A program made the position numbers and the translations under genes. Shown here in pieces: positions 54,663-63,379 of a DNA stretch of 64,000 bases (position 1 is the stretch's first letter; each line of letters begins with the position of its first letter). The notes under the pieces were generated by a model. The model had not been told where the DNA came from. It searched no databases and saw only the letters and a program-made list of their open reading frames with translations. Origin of the DNA: Nitrospira sp. (GTDB taxonomy: Bacteria > Nitrospirota > Nitrospiria > Nitrospirales > Nitrospiraceae); assembly GCA_029194675.1 (NCBI GenBank), contig JARFXP010000001.1, positions 1,294,501-1,358,500 on the forward strand. Direction: 5' to 3'.

Positions 54663-55475
54663 TTATACGAAAACAGTCACCCGCAGGAAGGTCGCCGGAA
54701 CAGAGGTGACCTGCTTATTTGTGCTTTGGTTCTGGTTCTCGAACAGAGTCTCAAGCTCCCTCTGCAGATCAGCCGCCCGACCATTCTTCTCTGCGGCATC
54801 GAACGCGTTCATCGTGGGTCCATAGTATCTTCTGAAGGTATCGACGAACGCAGCTGGCGTGCCTGGATAATTGAACGTATAGGTATCTCGGACGAACGTG
54901 ATCCGTTCTTGGGGAACCCCTGCGCTCGTGAATCGCTCGACCACATGGTTCTCGATACCCCAGGTCATCGGACTGATAAAGCCTTCCGGCGGAGGTGGGG
55001 AGTAAGCGGCGCTGATCTTCAAGATCTGCGCGACCAGCGTCGGGTCATTAGGGATCCAGTTGCCCATCACCGCCCGGCCTCCGGGCTTGGTCACCCGTAC
55101 CATCTCCTTGGCCACATCAAACGGCTTCGGTGCAAACATGGCGCCAAAAATGCTGATGGCCAGGTCAAACGTCTGACTGTTCAATTCATGTAAATTGGTT
55201 GCATCGCCCTCCTGAAACCTGAGGTTTGTGAGGCCTTCCGTCCGTGCCCGCTTATTCCCCGCATCCACCAGATTCCTGGCGATATCGACGCCTAGGACCT
55301 CCGCACCGAGTTTTGCCGCCGGGACCGCCGTCGTGCCGTCGCCGCATCCCAGATCCAGCACCTTGAGTCCTCGCGTGATTCCGAGCGCATTGATGAGTGC
55401 TTCTCCGCTTTCCCTCATGCTCGCCGCGATGCGCGTAAAGTCGCCTTTTTCCCAGAGTGCCTTATTAGGATTCAT
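54663..55475 (-). CDS. Class I SAM-dependent methyltransferase
   Basis: From the ATG at 55475 the protein has 270 residues. Motif I is VLDLGCGDGTTA, motif II VLGVDIA, and motif IV FDLAISIFGAMFAP, all of the type 11/25 methyltransferase family (ubiquinone-methylase-like). The substrate is not predictable; the C-terminal half (FNYPGTPAAFVDTFRRYYGP) resembles bacterial proteins annotated only as methyltransferases. Residues upstream of this ATG are not family-like. Confidence 0.85.
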   Translation of the reverse strand: MNPNKALWEKGDFTRIAASMRESGEALINALGITRGLKVLDLGCGDGTTAVPAAKLGAEVLGVDIARNLVDAGNKRARTEGLTNLRFQEGDATNLHELNSQTFDLAISIFGAMFAPKPFDVAKEMVRVTKPGGRAVMGNWIPNDPTLVAQILKISAAYSPPPPEGFISPMTWGIENHVVERFTSAGVPQERITFVRDTYTFNYPGTPAAFVDTFRRYYGPTMNAFDAAEKNGRAADLQRELETLFENQNQSTNKQVTSVPATFLRVTVFV

Positions 55476-55585
55476 GGACGTACTCCCTTGTGTACCCACA
55501 ATCGTCGCAGGACAGGAGTGGAGAGTAGGCAGTTCAGAGAGAGCAGTCAAGAGAGCGGAGCGGGAGGGCTACGTAACGCAGACTG

Positions 55586-56110
55586 TCATGCCGCCAGTGA
55601 ATTGGCTGCGGTGGCTTGGTTTCCCACCATGTTCAGTCCATCGTGTCGCTGAATATTCGGCTGATAAACACTCACTTTGCGTAAGATCATGGCTCTCAAG
55701 TCTTCATCATCAATGTGAGAGAGCGCGTCTCGCACCCCTTCGAGATCTCCGTCTTGCGCCAGGTGGGCGGCGATGCCGATGAGCGGCAAGACTCCTGCAT
55801 CGCCCATGGCTTTGGCAATTTCGATGGCTCCAGACCTATCCCCGGCCTTGACAAAGACTTGAGGAAGCTCAAGGTAAAAGTGGCTGGCCAAGAGCGACGG
55901 ATCAGGGCATGAGAGGATCGTGTCTGTCACGGCCTGTACATTCCCCCGCTCCGATTCGACGAACAGCACCATCTGCCACGCCTCTCTCAAGTACCGTCTG
56001 TTAACGATCTCATTCGCAGTTTGTCGCGCCCCAGCGGCCTCGCCCACCAACGCCTGCCTGATCGCCTGGTCCTTCAACTGTTCATCCGTGAGGGTTTGGG
56101 TTGGCATCAT
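55586..56110 (-). CDS. Alpha-helical repeat protein, 174 aa
   Basis: The ATG codons at 56110 and 56107 follow a GAGGCGAGAG stretch. The protein is entirely helical, with 30-35-residue units like AGDRSGAIEIAKAMGDAG and AQDGDLEGVRDALSHIDD, similar to PPR/TPR-like solenoids. There is no signal peptide. The C-terminus is Asn/Ala rich. It is not a known family to me. It lies about 110 bases upstream of the methyltransferase on the same strand. Confidence 0.55.
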   Translation of the reverse strand: MMPTQTLTDEQLKDQAIRQALVGEAAGARQTANEIVNRRYLREAWQMVLFVESERGNVQAVTDTILSCPDPSLLASHFYLELPQVFVKAGDRSGAIEIAKAMGDAGVLPLIGIAAHLAQDGDLEGVRDALSHIDDEDLRAMILRKVSVYQPNIQRHDGLNMVGNQATAANSLAA

Positions 56111-56305
56111 CTCTCGCCTCCTCTCTGCATTCGATCGGAGTACCAAAATGGAAATTCACAACGCCTGTTTCGAAATGTAGCGGCGAAAGCCGTTCTTGTC
56201 GATCTTTTCACGCCAAATTGACAGACCCCACGAGCGTTTCACTTGAGTGACGAACCAGAATTGGAATCTATCTCTGAGGGGTGATGTGCAAACGAAATGA
56301 CGAGG

Positions 56306-56722
56306 TCACGAAGTATGGTTCACGGCAAGAAACCATTTCGGCCTCATGCGGCTGAAATCCGTCCGTACATGACGTTTGAGACTCGGACTCGAATCCAGCA
56401 CGTAGGCTCTATCCGGATCTCGAACAAAAACAACCCAATGCCAAAATGCCCGACCCCTCAGCCGATGCCACTTGATTGCCAGGAGTGCTCGATTCGGCAA
56501 CGCACCCCAGGAGACAAACGGCAGCGCCCTTGACGACGTGTGATGCCGATAATGCTTGAGGAGTCGACGCACATGGGCCGTCTCCGACCACAATCGGCTG
56601 TCCGCCGCAGAGATGCCCATCCGATTCGCTACACGCTTTGCGGCTCTATAACTCACACCGGAAAGCGCCGCAACACTGGCAATACCACAACCAGTTCTTT
56701 CCTGTTGAATCACCGGCTTCAT
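56306..56722 (-). CDS. C39-like papain-fold cysteine peptidase
   Basis: The ATG at 56722 overlaps the stop of the GNAT gene by one base (TGATG). The product has 138 residues with the catalytic Cys in QQERTGCGIASVAALSGV, His in FWHWVVFVRD and Asp in YVLDSS, the order of C39-type peptidases. It has no signal peptide and no transporter domain. The fusion-like coupling with an acetyltransferase suggests that both act on the same peptide or protein substrate. Confidence 0.75.
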   Translation of the reverse strand: MKPVIQQERTGCGIASVAALSGVSYRAAKRVANRMGISAADSRLWSETAHVRRLLKHYRHHTSSRALPFVSWGALPNRALLAIKWHRLRGRAFWHWVVFVRDPDRAYVLDSSPSLKRHVRTDFSRMRPKWFLAVNHTS

Positions 56723-57197
56723 CACAACTCCAGTTTCAGCTTGCGTCCACCGGAGAGAGCAAAGTGGTTCCGCTGATAGAAGCACAGCGTCCGATCAAAA
56801 TGCGGTAATGGAGGAGTTGTGACTTCGAGACGTTTCCACCCTCGTTGCCGACTAATCCTTTTGGCCTCGGCCAGCAATGCCGATCCAATCCCCTGCGAAC
56901 GGTACGCCGACCGGACATAGAACTCCGGGATCGTTCCATACACACCCCCGGTGTACAATGCATAGCATAACTCTCGTAGAGAGCAAGCACTCCAACCGGC
57001 TTGTTTTCCATCCGTGCGAGCAACACGGTGTACAGTCCTTCCTCCAACCAGGAGCGAGCCCGACCTACAGTCTCGGCAAAATCAAACCCAAAGCTCTTGA
57101 CGCTCACGAGGGTCATGATTTCATGCAACAGTTCCCCCACCATGGTCGCGATGGCCTCCGCATCATCAGCTTTTGCAAGCGCCAGGTAAAATGTCAT
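56722..57197 (-). pseudogene. GNAT acetyltransferase broken by a 5-bp tandem duplication
   Basis: The N-terminal half (AIATMVGELLHEIMT to GVLALYESYA) and the C-terminal half (GTIPEFYVRSAYRSQGIGSALL, the acetyl-CoA-binding motif) are in different frames. The break coincides with a tandem duplication of TATGC on the coding strand (GCATA twice at 56960-56969). Removing one copy gives SYALYTGGVYGTIPE, a normal GNAT sequence, and a length divisible by three (157 codons). It could be a phase-variable site. The stop overlaps the C39-like peptidase start. Confidence 0.88.
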
Positions 57198-57282
57198 AGG
57201 GCATTCACCACGCCAGGCTACTGGCGTAACAGCCCGAAGAAATTAGAACACACTCCCAACCTATACCTTCCCTCTTTCCAAA

Positions 57283-60200
57283 CTACCGCTCGTCTTTATT
57301 ACGAGAATTGTCGTCCGATTCGTCATCTCTGTCATAGCTCCTGTTTCGCATTTCCGTTTCGGACTCGACGCGACGACCTTCTGATGCAATCATGAGGTCG
57401 AGTTCTGCAATATGCTTTTCGGCGAACGCTTTGACCGCCGGTCGATTGTCTGTCAGCCATTCCGCCAAGGATTCCTTCTTGGTCTGCCATACTTCCGCAA
57501 GACCAAATTCACCAGAGACCACACCAGTACTGTCGATGCTGACCCGAACTCCACGCAATTTGTGTTGGTCGTCTGGAAAGCGCGACACAATTTCCTTCAA
57601 GACAACGTAAGTGGAAGCCTCACCGCGATAGTTCTGGAGAATCGACAGTACGAAATCCGCCTCCATATCACCGCCGGCTTTTATCAAGTCGGCAAGTGCG
57701 GTAGCGAACTCCGGGGGGCAGGTGGGAAACGCAATACTAAGCAGACGCCCTCCTCGAAACTGAAATAGCTTCCGGTCTCGATCGAACCACGACCGCCCCT
57801 TGCTGATTGCGAGCTGTGGGTTGTTCGAAAGCTCCTTTTCAAGACCATGGAACTGAAACGGCACCGCCTCGAATCGCTCTGCATAGTCGGTTGGCTCGTC
57901 GTCTGCAGTGTCCTTGGCAAGCCGAGCCCCAAAGTAGTCCCAAACCGCCTCTAAATGATGCTTGGCAAGTCTGGCTAAAACTCGATCGGTTCGATAGTCA
58001 ATCTTGCGTAGATAGCCAAGATTCTGTAGGACCTGTACCGTCCTCTCTGTAGTTAATTGCCCATAGAACTTTGTTGCCCTTTCGAGAAACCAGCCTTCAG
58101 AGACCCAGCTCGCGTTTTGTCGGTTATTCAAGAAATGCAGAGCGTCTCGCACGAATATGTCTGCGTCTGGAAGTTTTTCCGTTCCGTAATGCTCCAAAGC
58201 GAAGAGGAAACACCCAGTGACAGCTCTTTGATCGCCCTTCTCAATCGCGCGCTTCAGCAGGCGGGCTGCAAAGTCTGGTTTCTTAACATCTGACTTACGA
58301 ATGTGCCAAGTGACGCTCGAAAGGTCCCTCGCTGATTCAAGTTCACCCTCCATGATTCGCTCATAAATGTCAGGTCGGCTACTTTTGGCAAATCCATTGA
58401 GGAAGCCTGGGAGAAAGTTTCGTAAGTCGTCCGAGGTCTTTGCCAAAAGCCTCTCGGCTACTTCGGGCTTACGCTCAACCAGCTTACTGATGAAATTGCC
58501 GAAAACTGGGAAGGTGGCAAGATCGTTCGACTTGGTTTCCGCGCAACGCTCAATCAGGTCGAACCAATCGCTCTCATTCGCCGCATTGATTTCGTCGATA
58601 TAGCGGTCAGCTTCCCCGCGCCGATATTCGTCGGCCCCCTTGTAGTCGAACCCCTCGTCAGTCCAGTGGTCAGGGTAGACAGATTCGAATCCTACCAGAA
58701 CCTTGTATCGAACAAACCGAACATCGACGTTGATTGTGTCGCGAAACTTAAAGATGGCGAACACGAGCGCATTGGCTTCGGCCTGACAACCGAACCGATT
58801 TCCTGGGTCTTCCGTGAGAGGCTTCACCCGGCGATAATCGTAGAGGAATCGGTGTTCCATGTGCTGCAGCAGCTCGTAACTTGTAGCCTTGGCACGTTCC
58901 GTCACAAAATCGACAATGCGCGCGGCATCTTTGAGCGTCGTAGCCAGGAGCTCGTTCGAATATTGCGTCTGATTGGGAGTCCTTGTTGCAGCGTCCATGG
59001 CTGAAAGAACTGCGCGCTTCTGCGCATCGTCGGTCGATCGATCAAAGGCTGCGAAAAGGGCTTTGATCGCCTTATCGCGAATGTCCTTGAGCTGATCAGA
59101 TACGGGCACAGCTCCCGTACTCAAGACCACGGAGTCTGCCTTCCACTTCGTGCCGGTGATGTCTGATTGAATCGCTTTGGTTCAGACGGTAAGAGCGATG
59201 GGCCGAATATTGTCCACCTCGGCATCGCTCATTCCGGCAAGGTGATCTACCAATGCCATCTGGAGCATCGGCCCGACCTGTTTGTACGCGTCGATGTTGT
59301 ACTCGGACAGTTTTTTGACGGCGTTCACAATCTGTCGTTGAATGTTATCGTTTGGCTCGTCTCTATAAATGTCGATAAGCAGTTGCAGAGTTCCAACTAC
59401 GTCGGCGTAGCGCAGATTCTCAATGATCTCCACGACAAGCCTCGTCACTGCATCGGCCTTGAAGCCATCCATATTTCCGTAGGTCGTTTCCATCGGAACG
59501 GGCTCCGTGGCACGTGCGGCTTTGACTGCCCTCAGCAAGGGGCCTTTCAGTCCCTCGTAGGCAGCCGACAGGTCGCCGTAATTAGGAATGGCGAAATCCT
59601 TCAGTCCTGACAGAATCTCGTAACGCTCGTTGTTGTTTTGCGCATTATCCAGCAGGTTAGCGATGTTCTTGTCGAAGAGCACCTTGCCCTGGATAACCCG
59701 TTCATACTCCTGCTGAGCCTTCTGGATCTCAAAGCCAGCCGGAATCAGGTATTTGTCCATGATCCGCGCGAATCGGCTGGCGATACCTTTCATGGCCTTC
59801 TCGCCGTAGCCTTCGTTCAGTTTGTTCTTGTAGACGATGTCGTGGGAAGTCTCGGACCAAGCGTGCTCCAGAATGGTTTGGACTTGAATTTCACAGCGCA
59901 GGCCAGTGAATCTCGCATACTCTGGAAGGCGTAGGCGATCCTCACGAAGCCGGATCGTGTAGTGGACTGCGCGGTATCTGGCGCCTTGGTTTTCCTGGGT
60001 GGGATGGTGGATTTTGAGTGAGTCCTCCTCAATCTCGAAGTTGTCGCGGATCAGTGGCGATGCCAGGAAGCGGTCAACGTCATTGTTGGTGTAGAAGATG
60101 AGTCGGGCGCCGGCGAGATCGCGCCGGTCACACTCTAACGTCTGTGTGTCCAGCTTGTCCTCTTTGGCCAAGCGGCGCCGCAGGCTTTCGATCCCTTTTG

Positions 60201-60333
60201 CGCGGCATTGAATCGACTGAGACCGAGGCAGGTTTTCTGCCGATAGCAACGCCTTCTCCAGGATGAAGCGGACCGTCTCAGCGAAGGCTTTGTAGGTCAG
60301 AAAAAACTTCTGCTCGTACTCGTCAAGGTTCAC
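57283..60333 (-). pseudogene. Giant RelA/SpoT-domain protein interrupted by one in-frame TGA
   Basis: The reading frame has 1017 codons with a single internal stop, TGA at 59184-59182 (codon 384). The start is GTG at 60333. Residues about 60-200 are a RelA/SpoT synthetase-like domain (DRRDLAGARLIFYTNND, YRAVHYTIRL, EIQVQTILEHAWSE then HDIVYK). The residues around the stop, LTV-stop-TKAIQSDITG, continue smoothly, and a Trp codon (TGG) could have been TGA by one change. The C-terminal 600 residues are a helical domain I do not recognise. It may be a toxin-like (p)ppGpp or related nucleotide synthetase in defence. Either it is a recent nonsense mutant, or two proteins are made. Confidence 0.8.
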
Positions 60334-60685
60334 AACGGTCGAATCTCACTTCCAATCCAATTCAGCATCCTCATTGAAATAACCGAAGGTTTCGTACTAC
60401 TTACGAGTGGCGCCAATTTCTACGCCGAGCGTTGGTGGAAGTCAACAGAACAGAGGGGACAACGTGCATTCTCTCCATCCTCTCCATGCATTCGCCTAGA
60501 AGCCTGGCGTACAGCTATTGAAGAATCATTTTCTTGTTAGAACCGATGTCTAAAAGACTTGCCACGGAAGGAATGATATCGGCTTAACTCATTGGCTTCC
60601 CTAATACTTTCCAAGATCGGAATCCTAAGAAGTTCATTTCTTCTGTTCACTTGCGCATCTGAAATGACCAGCTATACTTTCCCTG
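60334..60685. other. Intergenic region between the RelA/SpoT-domain gene and the HicB-like genes
   Basis: No coding frame with support is present. A possible promoter for the first HicB-like gene is TTGCGC (60651-60656) and TATACT (60673-60678) with a 16-base spacer; the ATG at 60686 is only 7 bases after the -10 box, suggesting a leaderless start. Confidence 0.4.
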
Positions 60686-61030
60686 ATGCAGTCCACGAAA
60701 TACATCATTATGCAAGACGGAAACGGGTGGCGCGGCTATCTGCAGGGCTACCCGGAGCACGAGACCCATGGGGACTCGTTCGAAGACTTACAGGTTAAGC
60801 TGTGGCAACTGCACCAGGAGCTCATCGTCCAAGAATCGGAAGGGGACCAAGACCGGTACCACAACAGAGAACACGGCCAATACGGGAACGGAGCGCAGAA
60901 CCGGCAGGATAATCACACGTCCACGCTACCCCGTCGCACGCCCACGAGGTCCCGCCCCCTGTCGCGCGCCCAGATCAAGCGCCGAGCCCGGGTGGAACAG
61001 CTCCTCTTTGCGATGATCAGTAATCGCTGA
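60686..61030 (+). CDS. HicB-like antitoxin homologue, orphan, with basic tail
   Basis: The N-terminal 48 residues (KYIIMQDGNGWRGYLQGYPE, then GDSFEDLQVKLWQLHQEL) match the RNase-H-like fold of HicB antitoxins. The C-terminal half is rich in Arg, Asn, Gln and Thr and is not a normal HicB DNA-binding domain. No HicA toxin gene precedes or follows. The ATG at 60686 lies directly after a -10-like TATACT. It may be a remnant or a stand-alone regulator. Confidence 0.6.
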   Translation: MQSTKYIIMQDGNGWRGYLQGYPEHETHGDSFEDLQVKLWQLHQELIVQESEGDQDRYHNREHGQYGNGAQNRQDNHTSTLPRRTPTRSRPLSRAQIKRRARVEQLLFAMISNR

Positions 61031-61242
61031 ACGCAGCCGATCGCTGTCCCGGATCATTTCATGTCTCGACACAGAATTCGACTCAATCGAGACCACGCCA
61101 TCCTCCCTGAACGGCCACAGATTTTGGTTTCATGGGGATTCTTGATCCATCGACAAGGGCGTGTTGGAATGAACCTAGCACCCCTGGAGGCCGGGACGGC
61201 GCGTCGGCGGTCCAGGTCCATAGCCTAGAAACGAGGTGCCTT

Positions 61243-61428
61243 GTGCAGACGTTCAAATGTTTCTATCTGGATAATGAGAAACAGTGGCTGGGCTATTTGC
61301 CGAATTTTCCTGACCATTGGGCACAAGGAGAGACCTTCGAGGCGCTGCAACTCAACCTATCCCGTCTAAATTTTGACCTGACGTTGCTGGAAGCGCTGCG
61401 CAAAGTTTCTGAACTCAGCCTTCCATAA
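61243..61428 (+). CDS. Second HicB-like protein, 61 aa
   Basis: The GTG at 61243 follows GAGGTG at short distance. The product (CFYLDNEKQWLGYLPNFPDH, then GETFEALQLNLSRLNFDL) is a HicB-type half domain related to the first one. It lacks a DNA-binding domain and a HicA partner. An ATG at 61132 would add non-conserved residues and is not chosen. Confidence 0.55.
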   Translation: MQTFKCFYLDNEKQWLGYLPNFPDHWAQGETFEALQLNLSRLNFDLTLLEALRKVSELSLP

Positions 61429-61720
61429 GCGGCCATAGAGTACGCTCGACAACGCGAGACCAACGACTGATGCACCGACAGAGGTGATCAGCCGGCATCA
61501 CGCTGACCGTAAGGCCTCCTTTACGCTCCTGACCTCGAGCTATCCCGGATGTTTCTCCGCCCATGCTAGGTCGTAGCCTGCCTGCCGAAGTCGCATCTCC
61601 TATCCGATTACTTTGAAACACCAGTAAGACCTGTAACATTGGGGTCCCGAAACCGACTCTGGAAGAGAACCGATCGGATGTTCTATTTACCAATGGCTGT
61701 GGACCCTGGGGAAACTCAGA

Positions 61721-61748
61721 TTGACCCGATGGGTGGAGTGTTGATACA
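61721..61748 (+). promoter_or_regulatory. Possible promoter of the arsenic operon
   Basis: TTGACC (61721-61726) and GATACA (61743-61748) are separated by 16 bases, about 42 bases before the arsM ATG. The AT-rich stretch GATACACATATTTTG could also be the ArsR operator, but no clear dyad is visible. Confidence 0.35.
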
Positions 61749-61789
61749 CATATTTTGCAGTTTTCCTGACCAATTCTGCGAGGCCGACC

Positions 61790-62977
61790 ATGCCCACTGA
61801 TGAAATCACACAAAAAGTCAGCGACCGGTATGCCAAGGCCGCTACTACGGGCGAGCAGATGTGTTGCCCCACCAGCTACGACATGGGACATCTCAAGACC
61901 TTCATTCCCGAAGAAGTGCTGAAGGTCTCCTATGGCTGCGGGACACCGGCTGGGCTCCAGACGGTGCAAGCGGGTGAAACGGTGTTGGACATCGGTTCGG
62001 GCGGAGGCATCGACTGTTTCGAGGCTTCCCGCTTGGTGGGCCCCGCTGGACGGGTGATCGGGATCGACATGACCGATACGATGCTGGAGATCGCCTGCAG
62101 GAATGCTGCGGTGGTGGCTGCAAATCTGGGCTATCCGACATCGAACGTGGAATTTCGCAAAGGCCTGGCCGATGCGATGCCGGTCGACGGCGGGACGATC
62201 GATCTCATCATCTCCAATTGCGTGATCAACCTCGCGCCGGACAAGCGGAAAGTGTTTCAGGAAATGTATCGGGTCGCCAAGCCCGGGGGACGGTTCACCA
62301 TCTCCGACATCGTGTCGGATCAAACCGTCCCACAATACCTCGTCCACGATACGCAGAAATGGGGAGACTGTCTATCCGGCGCTTTGACGCTGACCGACTA
62401 CATGAACGGCATGGCGGCAGCCGGTTTTCTCGGCATTCACCTCGTCAAGTTTTCACCCTGGCGCGTCATCGACGGTATCCATTTCTTTTCCGTGACATTG
62501 ACCGGCTACAAACTATCCCAGACGCTCGCCTCCTCATCCATTCGTTACGCCACCCTTCGGGGGCCTTTCAGCCGCGTCGTGGATGAACGAGGGACAACGT
62601 ACCGGCGTGGCATTCCGAAGCCTATCACACTAGAAGAGGCACTGTTGCTTAGCACTTCTCCCTTCGCCGACCATTTCCTTCTGACCACCGAATCTGTCCA
62701 CCTCGACAGCGAAGATCCACGCTGGACCGCCATCTTCCCAGCTGATGCTCCTTGCACCTGGCAAGGCCATTATGCGCTGCTGGCCGGACCCTTCGTCGAA
62801 GCGGCCGACGACGACGACCATCTCTATCGCCGTGGAGAGCCGCTGGAGATTTGCTCTAAAACAGTGGCCGTCCTAGAAACGGCAGGATACCAACCCCATT
62901 TCGTCATTCTGAATCGGGCCGGCGATCGTGTGAGCGGCGAAGCCGTGACCTGTTCGCCGGACGAAGGCTGCTGCTAG
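61790..62977 (+). CDS. arsM: Arsenite methyltransferase ArsM
   Basis: The 395-residue SAM methyltransferase has motif I VLDIGSGGGIDC and the Cys residues of ArsM-type enzymes: MCCPTSYD, VSYGCG, SNCVIN and GDCLSGAL. It converts As(III) to methylated arsenicals; in the arsenosugar pathway it works with the radical SAM enzyme ArsS. The C-terminus has a long extension ending CSPDEGCC, which may bind metal. The next gene, an ArsR-family regulator, begins directly after its stop. Confidence 0.87.
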   Translation: MPTDEITQKVSDRYAKAATTGEQMCCPTSYDMGHLKTFIPEEVLKVSYGCGTPAGLQTVQAGETVLDIGSGGGIDCFEASRLVGPAGRVIGIDMTDTMLEIACRNAAVVAANLGYPTSNVEFRKGLADAMPVDGGTIDLIISNCVINLAPDKRKVFQEMYRVAKPGGRFTISDIVSDQTVPQYLVHDTQKWGDCLSGALTLTDYMNGMAAAGFLGIHLVKFSPWRVIDGIHFFSVTLTGYKLSQTLASSSIRYATLRGPFSRVVDERGTTYRRGIPKPITLEEALLLSTSPFADHFLLTTESVHLDSEDPRWTAIFPADAPCTWQGHYALLAGPFVEAADDDDHLYRRGEPLEICSKTVAVLETAGYQPHFVILNRAGDRVSGEAVTCSPDEGCC

Positions 62978-63349
62978 ATGAAATCCGTGTCGAGAGGCGA
63001 AATTCTGAACCCGCGCCAATGCGCGACGGTTCTGAAGGCGTTGGCAGATGAGACCAGACTGCGCATCCTCGAGTCGCTCCTGGTCGAAGAGAAATGCGTC
63101 ATGGACCTCGTGCGGGAGTTGGGCTGTTCACAGCCGCATGTCTCGCACCACCTGCGCATTCTGCGGGATTGCGGCGTGGTGGAAGGCATACGAGAAGGGA
63201 AGCAGGTCTGCTATCGGATCGCCCCGATCGTGCAGCGGGCGCTGGCCAACCGTGAAGGGAAAGCCTTGAATTTCGGCTGCTGCGAACTGCGTTTTCCCGA
63301 ATCTGTTCTGACCACAATGAAATCTCGCACGCTAAGTGTTCATTCCTGA
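62978..63349 (+). CDS. arsR: ArsR-family winged-helix regulator
   Basis: The 123-residue protein has the winged helix VLKALADETRLRILESLLVE, LGCSQPHVSHHLRILRDCGVV and EGKQVCYRIAP. Several Cys (KCVMD, GCSQ, DCG, VCY, GCCE) could bind As(III). It should derepress this operon when arsenic is present. It is located between arsM and arsS, with its ATG directly after the arsM stop. Confidence 0.9.
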   Translation: MKSVSRGEILNPRQCATVLKALADETRLRILESLLVEEKCVMDLVRELGCSQPHVSHHLRILRDCGVVEGIREGKQVCYRIAPIVQRALANREGKALNFGCCELRFPESVLTTMKSRTLSVHS

Positions 63350-63379
63350 TGGACATCCGACGTTGATGCGAGTGTAAAT

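Noticed and set aside
59182-59184. TGA as a selenocysteine codon
   Set aside because: No clear SECIS-type hairpin right after it was recognised and the RelA/SpoT family has no known Sec. A Trp-to-stop change is simpler, but this is not excluded.
61415-62347. Long minus-strand frame opposite arsM
   Set aside because: It has no family features, and arsM on the plus strand is unambiguous.
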